A stretch of 64,000 bases of DNA from Cladopsammia gracilis. Lineage: Eukaryota > Cnidaria > Anthozoa > Scleractinia > Dendrophylliidae. The DNA is taken from positions 1-64,000 of the forward strand of contig JAJGOT010000256.1 in the NCBI GenBank assembly GCA_022457155.1. Direction: 5' to 3'. The stretch's first letter is position 1. Every line of letters starts with the position of its first letter. A program made the translations under genes and the position numbers. Under the pieces are notes generated by a model, which saw only the letters and a list, made by a program, of their open reading frames with translations, ran no database searches and had not been told where the DNA came from. Shown piece by piece: positions 11,869-24,015 of the stretch.

Positions 11869-14800
11869 AAAGGGGCTATGTCACATTTTCTTCATTTCAA
11901 TCTCAAAACCTCTTGCCGGGCACAGGTACCCTACTAATCAAGGAAACTATCAAGAGGTAAGTGAAGAGTTGATCAAATTTGTTACATAACAAATTGAACC
12001 ACTCCTGAAATTGTGTGCTCACCAGGCAGAACTTAAACATGTATAGTCAACTTTCTCTAGACGGACACCTTTCTAAGTTAAAGTTGGTCTGTCACACTGC
12101 AGTCACTTATCACTATTGCAACTGAATTTTCTATAAAACTGACACCTCTCAGTCTAATGCTGTGTTCACACTACAGCGAAACATGTCAGTCAGTTCGTTT
12201 GATCACGAATGAAACCTGTTTCACTATGATAAATGTTCACATCAGACAATGCCCTTATTCAAATTATCATCTTTTAGAAATTCACCTTCCCCTATCCGTA
12301 AAACTTCTAACAGTCTTAAATTTATAAACTTACGTTTAATTGCAGAGGACCACTCAACACTACGATAAATAGTGGTAACTTACTTTCCGGATCTCCTTTA
12401 TAAAGGGATGCGAGTGCTAGAAGACTAGTCCTACTAGTCGAAATATTGGCCATTAAACCTGCCATTAATTTCCGTTGTACTAGCCTTGCATTTCTAACGT
12501 TTATCTAGTCTTAAATTGCCCCTACCCAGGGACAAATATTCCATGCAATCCCTGTTCATCCCCAATTGATATCCCTATGGTCGGCGGCCAAACGGGATCG
12601 ACCCCAGAAAGAAGCCAGTGATATATGCACAAGTCAACGATGAACTCAGTTCTTCTATTCAAGCTACAGAAGTATTGTAAATAAAAGATACGAAGGGGTT
12701 GAAATATATCTGTATAGCTTTCAGTTTTATCTGCTCAAGTTATCTTTAGTTGCGTAAACTTGCCCAAAGTCGCTTTAAGTCGCCTTAATTCGCAGAAATT
12801 CGCCAGTATTTGGCCATTTATTTTGCCTAAGTCGCCTTACGGTAGCCTTAAGTCGTCCACAGTCATGGGGACTTAAGGTCCCAGCATGTCGGCGTTCAGA
12901 GAGCGTATTGTGCGAACCATGATCGAAACATGTTTATTCTGAGCATGATTGAAACTGGAAGACTAGCTAAGACTGATCCAAAACTCGGTCCGGGTACTAG
13001 CCAGTAAATAATAATAAACTGAATCATTATAGTTCATCAGGAGAGTAACTAATAAAAATCACTACATGTATGTGTATTTAGGATGAAAATGAAATTCCTA
13101 ATTAGGAACACTGTAACAACATAAAGTAACCTAGAAACTGAGTGCAAACCTTTTAAACATCCCAAGTCGGGTCGGTCGCTGTAACAAGCGTGGTTCGCCG
13201 GCTTTTAATACACCGTCATCTTTATCATGGTTCAGTACAGAAAAGATAAATTTCTCTAGATAACGAAATGTTGCTTTATGATGATGTTTAAATCTGACTT
13301 AGTGAGAAATAAAAGGAAGTTGGCTGAGGAAGTTGGAGGTTGGCTGTGACGGTAATACGTGAGCAGAATACACAAAGAAGCCTTGTGCGCGGCTAACCGG
13401 AAAATTTCGAGCTTGAGCTTTCGTGGACGGAGGAAACAATAACTGAAAATTGGCAATTTCTTGTAACAGGTTTGTCATTCCTTATCAATAATATTTACAT
13501 AGGTGTCTGGCCATGTATGGGTCTGGTGAACTTTTCACGGAATTGTGCTTAGCTTGCCAATAAAATGTTATAAATAAATAAACGAACTCCCTGAGTTTTC
13601 GGTTTCGTTTGGTCACGGTCGTAGATCTGCCGCAAACTCACTCTAAAAACTAAACAAAGTTCTGACGGTCTAACTTAGTGACAAAAACACTTAGCTGATT
13701 TCTATTGTTATTGCCTGTAATAAACCACACTAAATAGTTAACACAATTTTGGAACCGTACACTGTTTATAACACTAATGTTTGTTTAAAACTTATCAAGA
13801 AAAATGCGAAACGGCTCAAAACTTAGCGGATAGTTCAGTCGAATGGTCAGTCAGCCTAAAAATGTTATAAAAACGGTTCGATTTAACGTAAATTATAGTT
13901 AAACGGTTCACCTGAATTATCGAAAATTATAGAGTGAAACATAGAAAATGAACTGCTTTCAAAACCGGTCGAGTTAAGATTATTGGTGGGTTCGATTTAC
14001 TTGTCAAAATTCTACGGTTCTACACAAGCGAGTAAAAACTCAACAAGCAATAAATTCGTTGACTATTGATGTTTATATTTTGGCGCTTGTGACTAGACTT
14101 TTTGCAAATCTATTAAACTAAAAAAGTTCTCAAAAGATCATTTTTTTCGCCCATCGCCGTTGTTCCCTCCAGAACTTTATAACAATAATCTACGTCGACA
14201 AGAGCTGAAGCTATAGCTCTATACTTATAAGGATACTGTTTAGGCCATAACCTGCAAGATCTCTAAGAATAACACAGCAAGCGTGGCTCTTCATGATCGT
14301 GCTTAAACTCTCTGTGACGACACGACACCAAAATGTTTATTGTCTCCAGCAAAACGCTGACATGTCCTGAAAGCAGGAAATTCTGCTAAAGTTGTTTGTT
14401 ACTCGATCTCACCGGAAAACCGCAATTGACGTCAATGGTCTCCGACGACAGCGCCGCAGGAAACCGAGCGGGCCACGAGATTTCCGAAACCACAACGAAG
14501 CCAGACGACGGAACACAAAGCGAGCAGCGAAGGAAATAGACGTCTGTGCACTGGTTAAATAACTTGTTACTTTGGTTCAAAAAACATTTTGATAGCTCCT
14601 TTTTGGCCTGATATTACTTATTTATTTGAGTTGACTTTTATACGGGTTTATTGTTTTATTTTATTAAAATATCAATTGTTGCCATCTCGAAGAGACTATT
14701 CTCTGCAAAAATGAGCAACAAAGGGATTTAATTTTACAAGTCTTAATTCCATTTCCCAAATCGGCCAAAATCTGTGCTTATCAGTTAAAATTGCATTCAA

Positions 14801-17083
14801 ATTTGTCGGCGAATCGTTAGAAGAGGAATTAGTAGTATTCTGTGACAAATCTTATCTAACTCCGCACACTTATAAAATTAGCCTTGTTATTTACGGCACA
14901 CAACATGCGATGACAGCTCGCGCAGTTTACACTTCCAAAGCGCTGAAAATTTAAAACTACATGAGAACTTAATTCACATGAGATCATAACAATATACACA
15001 CCAGAAAAAAGCACAATCAAAACATCGAACACATCTAGAACTGACACAATTATAAACAGTTATACTGACAGTCCGTGGTGGTTTATGCTTATATGGAAAA
15101 ACTTGCTCTATCTCTTTACAAATCTCACGTTATACTGCAACCAGCTGTAAAGTGCTTTATTTTTGGAACGGCCGTATTGAACTTTCCACTTGACCTCTGG
15201 GCGACGCCCAGTAAAGCTTTGTTCTTGTTTTAGAACATCTTTAGTTTGTAAACAGTCTGATATCGCGGAAATTATCAATGACCCTTTTCTTTATAGCGAC
15301 ACCGTCGGCAAACTTCGGCTCCGCCTACGAAGATAATACTCGTGCGCCCCCCCACTAGGATATCGGCTTTCCACATTCCGATGTTATTTACGGTTTCCTG
15401 CCGAAACATCTCGTCTGCTTATCGGCATCCCGAGCGTGAAAAACGATAGCTATCGATGCTGGCACCGGAATTCGCGATAATCTCTTCGCGATTTTATTAT
15501 TTTTTAGCCGAATGGAGTGATTGGAATTTTTCTCGTTCTTTTCGTTCTCGACTGAAAAGCGTAACGATTTATTTACGTTGAAGTCTGTCAGTAAGCGACG
15601 ATTTTTTTTTTCATCCACTTTAGTCGCGATGAAAGATAAATGTTTTATCCAAATATGTAGGCCTTTTTTACTATCATTATCAGTATTTATTTTGAAGTCA
15701 GTATTCGAAATACCGCACGAAGTAAACTTAGCTTCAACCGAGAGTCTGATCTTGTAGTCTTGTTTATTAAACCGAATCAGAAAATGTAAATGAAATCCTG
15801 TAATGCGACTTTAAATTGAAAACTCATAAGCAGAACAGTTATGTGGGCCCATTGTAGTTTTACAGTTTGCCAGAGTTAATGATTTCAGGCAATTTTAACC
15901 AATTGCAAACCGATTTTTGCAAACTTTTAAAAACAAACCTGTAATTTAGTAACCTTAGAAGTTTCAAATTGTTTAACTGTCACATTTATAACAAAGTAAC
16001 GAATTGCTTTGTCTTTACGCCTTCTTAACCATGCGGAGGGGCGGCCGAAGGAAGTGAAAATTATCTCGATGAAGCCCGTAACTTCCTTTCCTATGTTAAC
16101 TTGCAATAGTCATGCATAGCAGAGATAATATCCACAGTCACTCGTATTGGCCACTGTACAGGAACAACTCATGTAAACAACAGACAAAATTAACACGGTT
16201 TATTTTTATAAGACCGTGCCCGGGTCGTTCCCGTATGCATCGCAATGTTGTTTTGTCTTGATTCGCGGTTTGATGAGAAAGAAAACAACGAAAATATTCT
16301 TCTTTGATTTAAAATCAAGCGCGCAAAAACAATTTTTATATTCAACATCCATATTTTTGGAATGTTCCTTTTTAAGGCTAGGATAAATTACAAATCCGTG
16401 CTTACTGATACGATTAGTTGATAATTCAAGTTAAGCTAGACAGCACAACAAGAGCATTTGGCCGTGGGGCGCTAAGCTCAGCAGAACGAAAGCGTTTTAT
16501 CTCAGTGACCCGACCTCTGGATATCACTCGATCGGTCTATTGATAAGCATTTACTACGTCACACTCGTGAAAGATCGCCACTTCCCGATTTGGTCATGTT
16601 TTCCGACGATGCGAGCCATAACAATTATTTTCCCACGATCCGACAAACAATACAATGTTTTGGATCAGTGACTTGATCATTGTTCGGGATTGTTGTTGAA
16701 CATCTCTAAGGACTAATCAGATGATTACAAGGCATTAAATTGCAGTTTCTGAGCTGCCGAGCGTTTCATCGATGGGCAAAATGTACTCGGGCATGCATTT
16801 AGAATCGCTCGGAAGAAGCTAATTTCATTTAATGTCACTAATGGAATGCAGATTCGTGGAATCTTCCAGTACGGAAATGAATCTGTCACTCAAATGAACT
16901 GAAATTACAACTTGCCATTGTCCTCAATGTGTTTATTTTACAGACAAAGGATTCATTTCAAACGTCAACTTTTTTATAATCAAGTTGTTTTTATCGCTCA
17001 AAGATTACTGACCCATCAATTTTCAACCAATCACCTTGCTCATTGATTACTTATGATGACCCCCGACGAATAATTGCCCCTAT
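11869..17083. other. Upstream intergenic region of the KLF5-like gene
   Basis: No supported exon. A pogo-like end (tatagtcaactttctctaga) is at 12042 without a matching partner. Repeated cgcctta/agtcg motifs are at 12765-12860. A locally GC-rich stretch at 14395-14545 on the minus strand is open and ends in a good donor (ttccg|gtgaga), but no partner exon was found. Distal enhancers of the KLF gene could lie here but cannot be recognised by eye. Confidence 0.35.
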
Positions 17084-17249
17084 TGACGTCATAAGAGGCG
17101 AGTTTAGAAATCTGATTGGCTGAAAGCTAGACCCAAGGGAATAGTGATTGTTTTCGTTCAACCGCAAAGAGATTTGGTCGCCTACACGCCTACATTTCCC
17201 ATATTTGGTAACAAAGTCGCTGAGCAGTCTATGCGAACAAGCATATAAA
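17084..17249 (+). promoter_or_regulatory. KLF5-like core promoter: CRE, CCAAT, CArG and TATA
   Basis: A full palindromic CRE TGACGTCA is at 17084-17091, an inverted CCAAT box (GATTGG) at 17114-17119, a perfect CArG/SRF box CCATATTTGG at 17199-17208 directly after a TTTCC Ets-like core, and TATAAA at 17244-17249. Transcription probably starts near 17270-17280, leaving a 5'UTR of about 140 bp before the ATG at 17415. The set and order recall immediate-early gene promoters. Site matches are seen; factor binding is inferred. Confidence 0.6.
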
Positions 17250-17414
17250 GCAATGTCTTCGCTAGATTCAAATCAACATCATTAGATCGGAAACTGAACT
17301 GAACAGTTAGAGAACCCGTGGGAAGCAAATAAGTCATAACAACGGGCCTAGTCAATTATCTGATTATTCACAGCTAAACAGCTAGTAAGGGCATTTTACA
17401 TTAATCAAGTTAGA

Positions 17415-18985
17415 ATGGCTCTCGCGAGTTTACCTGTGTCAGTTATTCAAGAGGCAAGGACAGTCGTCGATGGCAACTCCGAGTGTGACTTATCAACCAC
17501 TGTTCATAATTTTGTTCGTCCATCGGTCTCAACCGCGCAATTTTCATCTATGGCAAAACTCGACGACATGCAGGTTAGTTGAATTGTTTAAATGTTCTTC
17601 TTGTGTTCAAATAGAACTCGAATTCCTTTAGTTTGGCTACGAAATATACGTGCGACAAGAACTTCACAGCGCCAAAGTGAGTGTCACAAGTGCTCACTCA
17701 AGCATAACGGCCTGCTCATTTGTTGTTGATTCGAATTTTTCTTACGATTTTGTGACTCAAAAACGCGTGAAAAACTGCTCGTTAAAATTTAATGTGTTAT
17801 AGCGATGTGGGTCGGTGTTTAGATTGCAACGGCATTAATTCTCGTGATCGTAAACTACCTCTGTAGTTCAAATAATTTTCTAATCATTGTTCAGCGCGCA
17901 TGATCGTTGTTTATCGCGTTGAACTTTTATTTCTCGTGTTAAGTTCAGATATAACACTCATTTTTGTCAAGTCAATCACAATGCCGATTGAACTTTTGAA
18001 TTACAAAGAGATGAGTATGATATCGGACAATAAAACCAACATCCGAAGCAGTGAAATAAACAACATGGTAATTATTCTCGTAAATCCCAATGTGCCATAT
18101 TGACAACTTCAATACATGTACTGTATGTGAATTTTCTTAGATCGATTCTTACGTTGGATCTTTTTCTTTATTTAGACAATGTGGGAAATGGAACGATATC
18201 TTCAAGGTACAGCTCCCTCGCCATTGACAATGAGTCCGCTAATTACAAGAAAGAGAAAATTCCGACGCGAGAGCGCCAACGTCGTTAATGACTTTTTTAC
18301 GTTCGATGATGATTCCAACGAGGACTGTGTGATCGTCGAGAATAACAACAACGTGAACCACCTCCCAATGATCCCGGAGAAGGTTTTTGTCACCGATGTG
18401 GACACGTTCTCGCTTCCTCCCGCATTTACGAACACTACAACTATCACGACTATCAATCCAGTCCCTGTTATTACGAGCAGTATGCCGCTCACAACCGACA
18501 ACCGCTCACATTTCCATCAACTCAAAGTTGTTCAACCGCCGCGCGACTACACCGTTATTTATCCTCCAACACCGCCAAATTCTAATCCTGGATCCCCAGA
18601 GATGGCTACCCAACAGATTTATCTCGGTCCTCTTGGCCCTCCGCCGCCGTACACTCCTCCAACTGTCCTTCTGCCGCATCGACGTGGCTCGCCAGAACTT
18701 CAGCGAAGGAGGATCCATCATTGTGAACATCCAGGCTGCAAGAAAGTTTACACTAAAAGCTCGCATCTCAAGGCACATATGAGAACTCATACGGGTGAAA
18801 AACCGTATAAATGTACCTGGGAAGGATGCGAGTGGAGGTTTGCTCGGTCAGATGAGCTAACAAGGCATTATAGAAAACACACGGGAGCTAAACCGTTTAA
18901 ATGTCAATTCTGCGACAGAGCTTTCGCAAGATCGGATCATTTGGCGCTGCACATGAAGCGCCATCAACCTCAGCAGCAGTCTTGA
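17415..18985 (+). CDS. KLF5: KLF5-like Krüppel-like transcription factor, two coding exons
   Basis: A sequence-specific nuclear transcription factor binding GC/CACCC boxes. Exon 1 is 17415-17573 (donor GT at 17574); exon 2 is 18176-18985 (acceptor AG at 18174-18175). The phase-0 junction gives 322 residues. Three C-terminal C2H2 fingers are seen: C236/C241/H254/H258, C266/C271/H284/H288 and C296/C299/H312/H316, with TGEKP and TGAKP linkers. Outside the fingers, several blocks match my memory of vertebrate KLF5: an EMERYLQ segment (58-63 region), a basic KRKFRRES stretch followed by NVVNDFF (78-93), a [12 protein letters not shown] block (183-194) like the KLF5 phosphodegron, a PPPY WW-binding motif (209-212), and [10 protein letters not shown] just before finger 1. 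These make KLF5 a better fit than KLF6/7, although the ERYLQ core is shared with them. Exon 1 (53 residues) has no recognised domain; its ATG is the first in the spliced frame after the likely start site. The next KLF gene lies tail to tail downstream. Confidence 0.85.
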
Positions 18986-19745
18986 GTGAAACAAAAAAAT
19001 ATAAATTTGAACACGATGGGCAATCATGGTTGTTGTGCCACTTGCCTGAACTCATAAACTTGATCATGACTGTCATTTATAGCAAAGATGAAGAAAGCAT
19101 GTCGCGCGTGAGTTTGATGATTTATACAATGTCATTCACAAGCCCTTGCCTCCTGTACCAGTGTCAAAAAGTACGAATAAGACGAAAGATTTTTTATGTT
19201 GACTTGAAAAGAAGAAAAGAACAACAACATCAGGAAGACTACTTGATAGCTTTTATGTGAATAGTCATACTTTTTACTCACAGAAATGAGTTTACCAAAA
19301 AACTCGTGTTTGACACAACGGGAGTTAAGTTTCACTTCGCGAAAACACATCTTTTTTATTGTGTATTTGGAAAGCGCCAATGTTAAACTCTATCGTTTTG
19401 TTTTAGAAGCCACGTCGACCAAATGTCAGCTAAACCGCATTTGAAAACAGAAATCAGATTAATGTTTAGTGCTTAAACAATATATGTACTTTGTACAAAG
19501 AATGAACTTCGGTCTCATAACATCCTGTCACAACACAAGAAATTTCACAAACGACAAAAAAAAAACGCCATGAAAAATATTTTGCGTTAAAGAAAACCTG
19601 TATATATAAAGTTTGTCAAAAGAAAAGAGATGTATTTTAATTTTATGTAATGGAATTTTTAGAGGTTATATTTATATGATACTTTGTTATTTTATTCAAA
19701 AGATGAGAAGACTATCAAATAAAATAAAAGAACAGTTGGAATTTT
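18986..19745 (+). other. 3'UTR of the KLF5-like gene
   Basis: AT-rich, non-coding stretch from the stop codon to the poly(A) signal, with scattered ATTTA pentamers. Around 19240-19290 there is a degraded match to the 106-bp dispersed repeat (tagctttt..gtgaat.gtcatac), suggesting an old insertion now transcribed as UTR. Short open frames here lack splice or homology support. Confidence 0.5.
19718..19728 (+). terminator. Overlapping poly(A) signals of the KLF5-like gene
   Basis: Two overlapping AATAAA hexamers (19718-19723 and 19723-19728), followed by a GT-rich tract (tctgtgtg near 19750). This is the expected order for cleavage at about 19740-19750. Stop codon to signal is about 730 bp. Confidence 0.6.
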
Positions 19746-22035
19746 ATCTTCTGTGTGAATTTATTTTAACCGAAAGAATGAATTCATAAGAAAGAACAAC
19801 ACTTTACTTTATCTATTGTTTGAGTTTTTTGGCACGAATATAATGAGCATAACAAACCACAAGTTTGTGGTCTGTATTCCGCCAAAACGTTAATGAGTTA
19901 TATAATTATCAAACCTCGAATTTTCTCCCCCCAGGGGCTGTCTAGAGCTTGTTGCTCAATACAGAGTCAAGACTTTATGCACGCAAATAACCACCATTAT
20001 TGCCCAGCTCAAATTTAACCCCGATTACCTTTCACTGCAGAGTGACAAAACGCAAAAATGAATTTTCAAAATTAAAACTTTAACCGAGATAATGAACCAC
20101 CTTGTACAGCATAATGAACAGTGATACAGGGAAGTACTGCTCAATAGCTTTCATTCGAATGGTCACAATTTTAATTAATAGGATTTTATCCACAGAAAAT
20201 CGAAACTAGTTTCATTATTTGTTTGACTGATGAGTGGAGTTGAGATAATTTGAGGGAATCAATCTGAGAGTCAGATCACGGATATTTTTTTTTTGTCTTG
20301 AATGTCGTTTCTAAACTTACAAAATTACACTTTCGATGTGCCCGAATGCATCCATTTTAATGGCATGAAATGCTTTGGTTCTAGCTCTTTGTTCAGTGGT
20401 GTAAAGAAAATCCGGTCGCCTCAAAGCCGTTCTTCATAATTCGTGTTACATGTTAAAGGCACTTTTATGCGACCTGGCTGATTAAGTTTCAATTATTTCT
20501 TGTTGTAGTGTCAGTTGATTTTCATCTCGTCTGTTAAAGTGAGGTAGTCGAATCGAGAGCAACATCACGACCCATTTGTGCATTTTGTTGCTCAATTTAC
20601 GGATTAAAAGCCTAAAACTGTAAGATAAGAATAAAAACAATGAAAGTCAGATAAACCACACTGATATCCTCTCCGTGGACAGCGTTATCATGAATGCGAT
20701 AAATAGCCATAGGAACGCACAAGGAGATGAAAGTCCGAGTATTTAAAGTGCTCTTCAGGCTATTGTAGTAAATAGGACATCCTTCTTTGAAAATCGACCA
20801 TATCTACAGTATCTGAGTCACAAAATACGGCTGTTTACGGTTGAACATGATAGCGACAGGTTTGTCGATATTCATCTACCCTAACTAATTACTGTGTCCT
20901 CAAATACAGTAATTGAAGTTAATCGACCTTTTACCCTTCTCCTTCCTCTCCATAACAGTAGACTTGGAGAAAGTTGGATGTGGCGCAACTAAAATTCGTT
21001 ATTGTTTACGAAATACGCGACGGTTCTGATTTGCGCGGGCGTAGGGTCAAAATAATCTAGACCACAAACAACTTCCAGCGAATAAGACACCATGTTCTCC
21101 GTTTTCATTCGATGATTTTCTGTATACAACCATTTCCTTTTCCATAGATAACAAGGAAGGTCAACAAAGTATGGCGAATAATTTCCTGGGGTCATCGGAA
21201 CTAGAACTGTAAATTTTGTTGTAAAACAAGAAGTCGAAAGAAGAGAGGTATAAACAGAAAGTCCAGAAACAATATACTCCGCGGATTTTTTTCTTAGCTT
21301 TGTCCCACGCTCGTTATATGATGAACATTGTCTTTCTCAGAAACAATATCTGACTTTGAAATAGAGGGAAGCACAAGCTCTTTTGTATGAGGCAACACTC
21401 AGTTTCAATCAGTTTTTGCGATTAAAATTACGAACAGTGAGTCTTGCCCCGCAGTGCAGCTCAACTCCCGCATGTTCAGCTCGGCTCTGGTATAGTAAAG
21501 TTAACAAACAAGTACAACTTACTCAACCGGTATAAGAACTACGATCACCTGATAAACGTAACTGAAATCCCAGCTGCAAAGTACACATTTACATCAATTT
21601 ACACAATAAAGTGGTAGCCGAGTAAAGTACGTGCCTTTAAAAATGCCGGTGTTAGTCAACTTTGCCAAGAAAAAATGAAGTTTACCAGTGGCTGGCCAAA
21701 ATAGTTAACTATTCACCGAACGGGAAGTGGCCAGTTGTTGATATTTAATCAAAAATCCCTCACTGGCCACCGACATTGAGGTCATAGTTGTTTTTAAAAG
21801 CATTATATATACTAAAACAGTGAAATGATGATTTTTAACTCATTTACTCCTGTAAGGTGCAGTGAATCCCGAGTTTCAGTAACCAATCAGAGCCTGCACG
21901 CCAACAACCCTATCCACTTTGAAGGAAAATACTAAAGAACGTTACAGTATTTCGGTTTGGCTCCACAGTGGTCAAGTTTAGAAGTTTAAAAAAATCCACA
22001 TTTCCTTTTTGTAGCCATATTAAAAAAAAACACAC
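19746..22035. other. Intergenic; one isolated 106-bp unit
   Basis: A single unit of the 106-bp family is at about 20093-20205 (caccttgtacagcataatgaacag). Two gtggccag/ctggccac half-sites are at 21690-21772. Nothing else recognised. Confidence 0.4.
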
Positions 22036-22039
22036 ACAC

Positions 22040-22450
22040 ATAGACAATATAATAAACAGCACCACAGGAAAACACAGTTTCATTTGAATGGTCGGCACAC
22101 TTTTGGATATTATCCAAACCTCAAAAGCTACGACCACCTTGTACAGCATAATAAACAGTACCACAGGAAAGTACTGCTCAGTAGCTTTCATTTGAATGGT
22201 CATACTTAATGATTTCATGCACAGACTCAAAAGTTAGAACCACCTTGTACAGCATAATAAACAGCACCACAGGAAAGTACTGCTCAGTAGCTTTCATTTG
22301 AATGGTCACACTTTAGGATTTCATTTACAGACTCAAAAGTTATAACCACATTGTACAGCATAATAAACAGCACCACTGAGAAAAGTACTGCTCAGTAGCT
22401 TTCATTTGAATGGTCGCACTTTAGGATTTCATCCACAGACTTTCACATTG
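22040..22450. repeat. 106-bp tandem array, four units
   Basis: GTACAGCATAATAAACAG landmarks at 22141, 22247 and 22353 give an exact 106-bp period. The units are close to identical, so the array is young. Each unit has cagcaccacaggaaagtac, ctttcatttgaatggtcac and cagactcaaaagtta. Confidence 0.9.
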
Positions 22451-23168
22451 TCAGTTCTTGCAAACTCCGCGACGCGTGAAAGCTCGTAGTCAAGAAAACT
22501 TGTCTACAGATATACATGCATAACGGGAACAAATTATTTTGAACATTTTTGATCACGCTGAGTGTCGCATTGACCAAGTCGGTGAAATTTGGTTTAATAC
22601 CAAAGTCCCTACATTATAAAACAAAACGGAAACCAGTAATTGTATATTTGAATCCATTAGTTAGTCATCGCCGAAAGAATCAAAATGGCGCACACCTGTC
22701 TGACTGTGCTAACACTGACGCTCGACGATCAGACTCCACGAAGGTGGAATATCTCGTCTTAAAAATCAGTCGTTATTAGACTAAAAACTAGAGTTTTCTT
22801 TTTCGCCTCCAACGGGCTTTCGTAACATCGGAAAATTTAACTCCTTTTGTTTACGGAGGGATTAAAAGTGTCGTTTTGGGCGCTGAAATAACAGGTCAGC
22901 TAGTGAGGATTTTAGGAAAGGAGAAGGCAGCTATAGTTAATTCGGTGGATATGATTCCTTGGCCAAAATTTTCTGCGGCTGAAAATATTCAGCTTCAACT
23001 AAGAGAACCGAAAAGATCAAAATGCATTGGCTTTCATATATTTTCCTTTCAGGCATTAAAATATAATAAAATGGTTTTCCTAAACATTCCTTGTTGGGTT
23101 CCCTGCGGTTTAACAAGGCAAAGGACGGGAGTAAAGCACTAATCGTAGATACGTCTTTTTGCCTTGGA
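22451..23168. other. No supported gene
   Basis: Two overlapping ORFs of 76-88 codons (22549-22779, 22876-23142) have no recognisable domain. The second frame is open for some distance but ends in a sequence with no donor that I can support. Confidence 0.3.
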
Positions 23169-23358
23169 ATAGACAAATTCGGCTAACGCATTGTTGTACC
23201 CAATTCAAACCTTTTGGGATTTGAACTCTTTGTTCGTCATATTTCCATATCAATGAAGCATTGACATGGAAATTATATGGAAATATTGTGAACTGAAAGA
23301 ATCTTATTCCCAGAAGGTTTGAATTGGGTACAACAATGCGTTAGCCGAATTTGTCTAT
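23169..23358. mobile_element. MITE with about 44-bp TIRs, ATAGACAAATTCGGCTAACG
   Basis: Near-perfect inverted ends at 23169-23212 and 23315-23358, including ttgttgtacccaattcaaac on each side. The interior also has an atttccatat / atatggaaat inner inverted pair. Target duplication not determined. Confidence 0.8.
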
Positions 23359-23844
23359 CCGGAAAGGTTACCGTCTAGAGGGAATTGAATCAGAAAGGGC
23401 TGAATTACAACGGGACAGAAGTGTTGCCAGTCTTCTGCATTTTAGAAGGGAGTTGTTCGTTGTATCTGAGTAATTACCGACAAGTTATGGGCCGATTTGG
23501 TACAAGCATCTTTGGTACAAGCATCGATTTGGTACAAGCATTTGGTACAATCATCTAGATATCTCAGTATGATGAACAAATAAATTGTCAGTTTGATTAA
23601 ATTCACGCCATCGATTTTTGTATTCTATTTGTTATCTAGGATATTGGCGATCAGCTTGGTTTCCGCCTTTTCCCGCCGAAAGTATTTATCGCTGTGGTTC
23701 AGTCAGTTAAATACCGCCATAACAATCTAGGCTCCTTACAATGACTCGAGCAGAAGTTAAAGCTGTGAAATCCGAGTAAGCACCGGGTCCCAGAGCTTCT
23801 GGAGTATAGAAACTTGAAGTTCACGACGCAGTTTTTGTGACATG

Positions 23845-24015
23845 ATTAGCCATGAAGTCATGTAGTGTAGTTCTAACTTTTGAGTTTTTTAACGAAATCC
23901 TAGTGTGGTGTGACCACTTCAGCAGTACGTTTGCATGGTACCATTTGTTTTTAATATGAAATTTGGGCCGGATTTTTCTTGAATTTTGATTTTTGGGATC
24001 CTTGGGACAAAGTTA
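23845..24015. repeat. 88-bp family element reduced to about one unit
   Basis: Left flank gtcatgtagtgtagttctaac, one incomplete unit, then the shared unique tail and a degraded right end (gggatccttgggacaaagtta). It shows that single-unit copies exist with both conserved ends. Confidence 0.7.

Noticed and set aside
12042..12170. A further pogo-like element beginning atagtcaactttctctag
   Set aside because: Only one end was found; without a matching opposite end it may be a fragment, so it is not listed as an element.
22876..23142. Plus-strand ORF of 88 codons (LGKEKAAIVNSVDMIPWPKF...)
   Set aside because: Reads somewhat protein-like but I recognise no family, and no acceptor or donor supports it as an exon.
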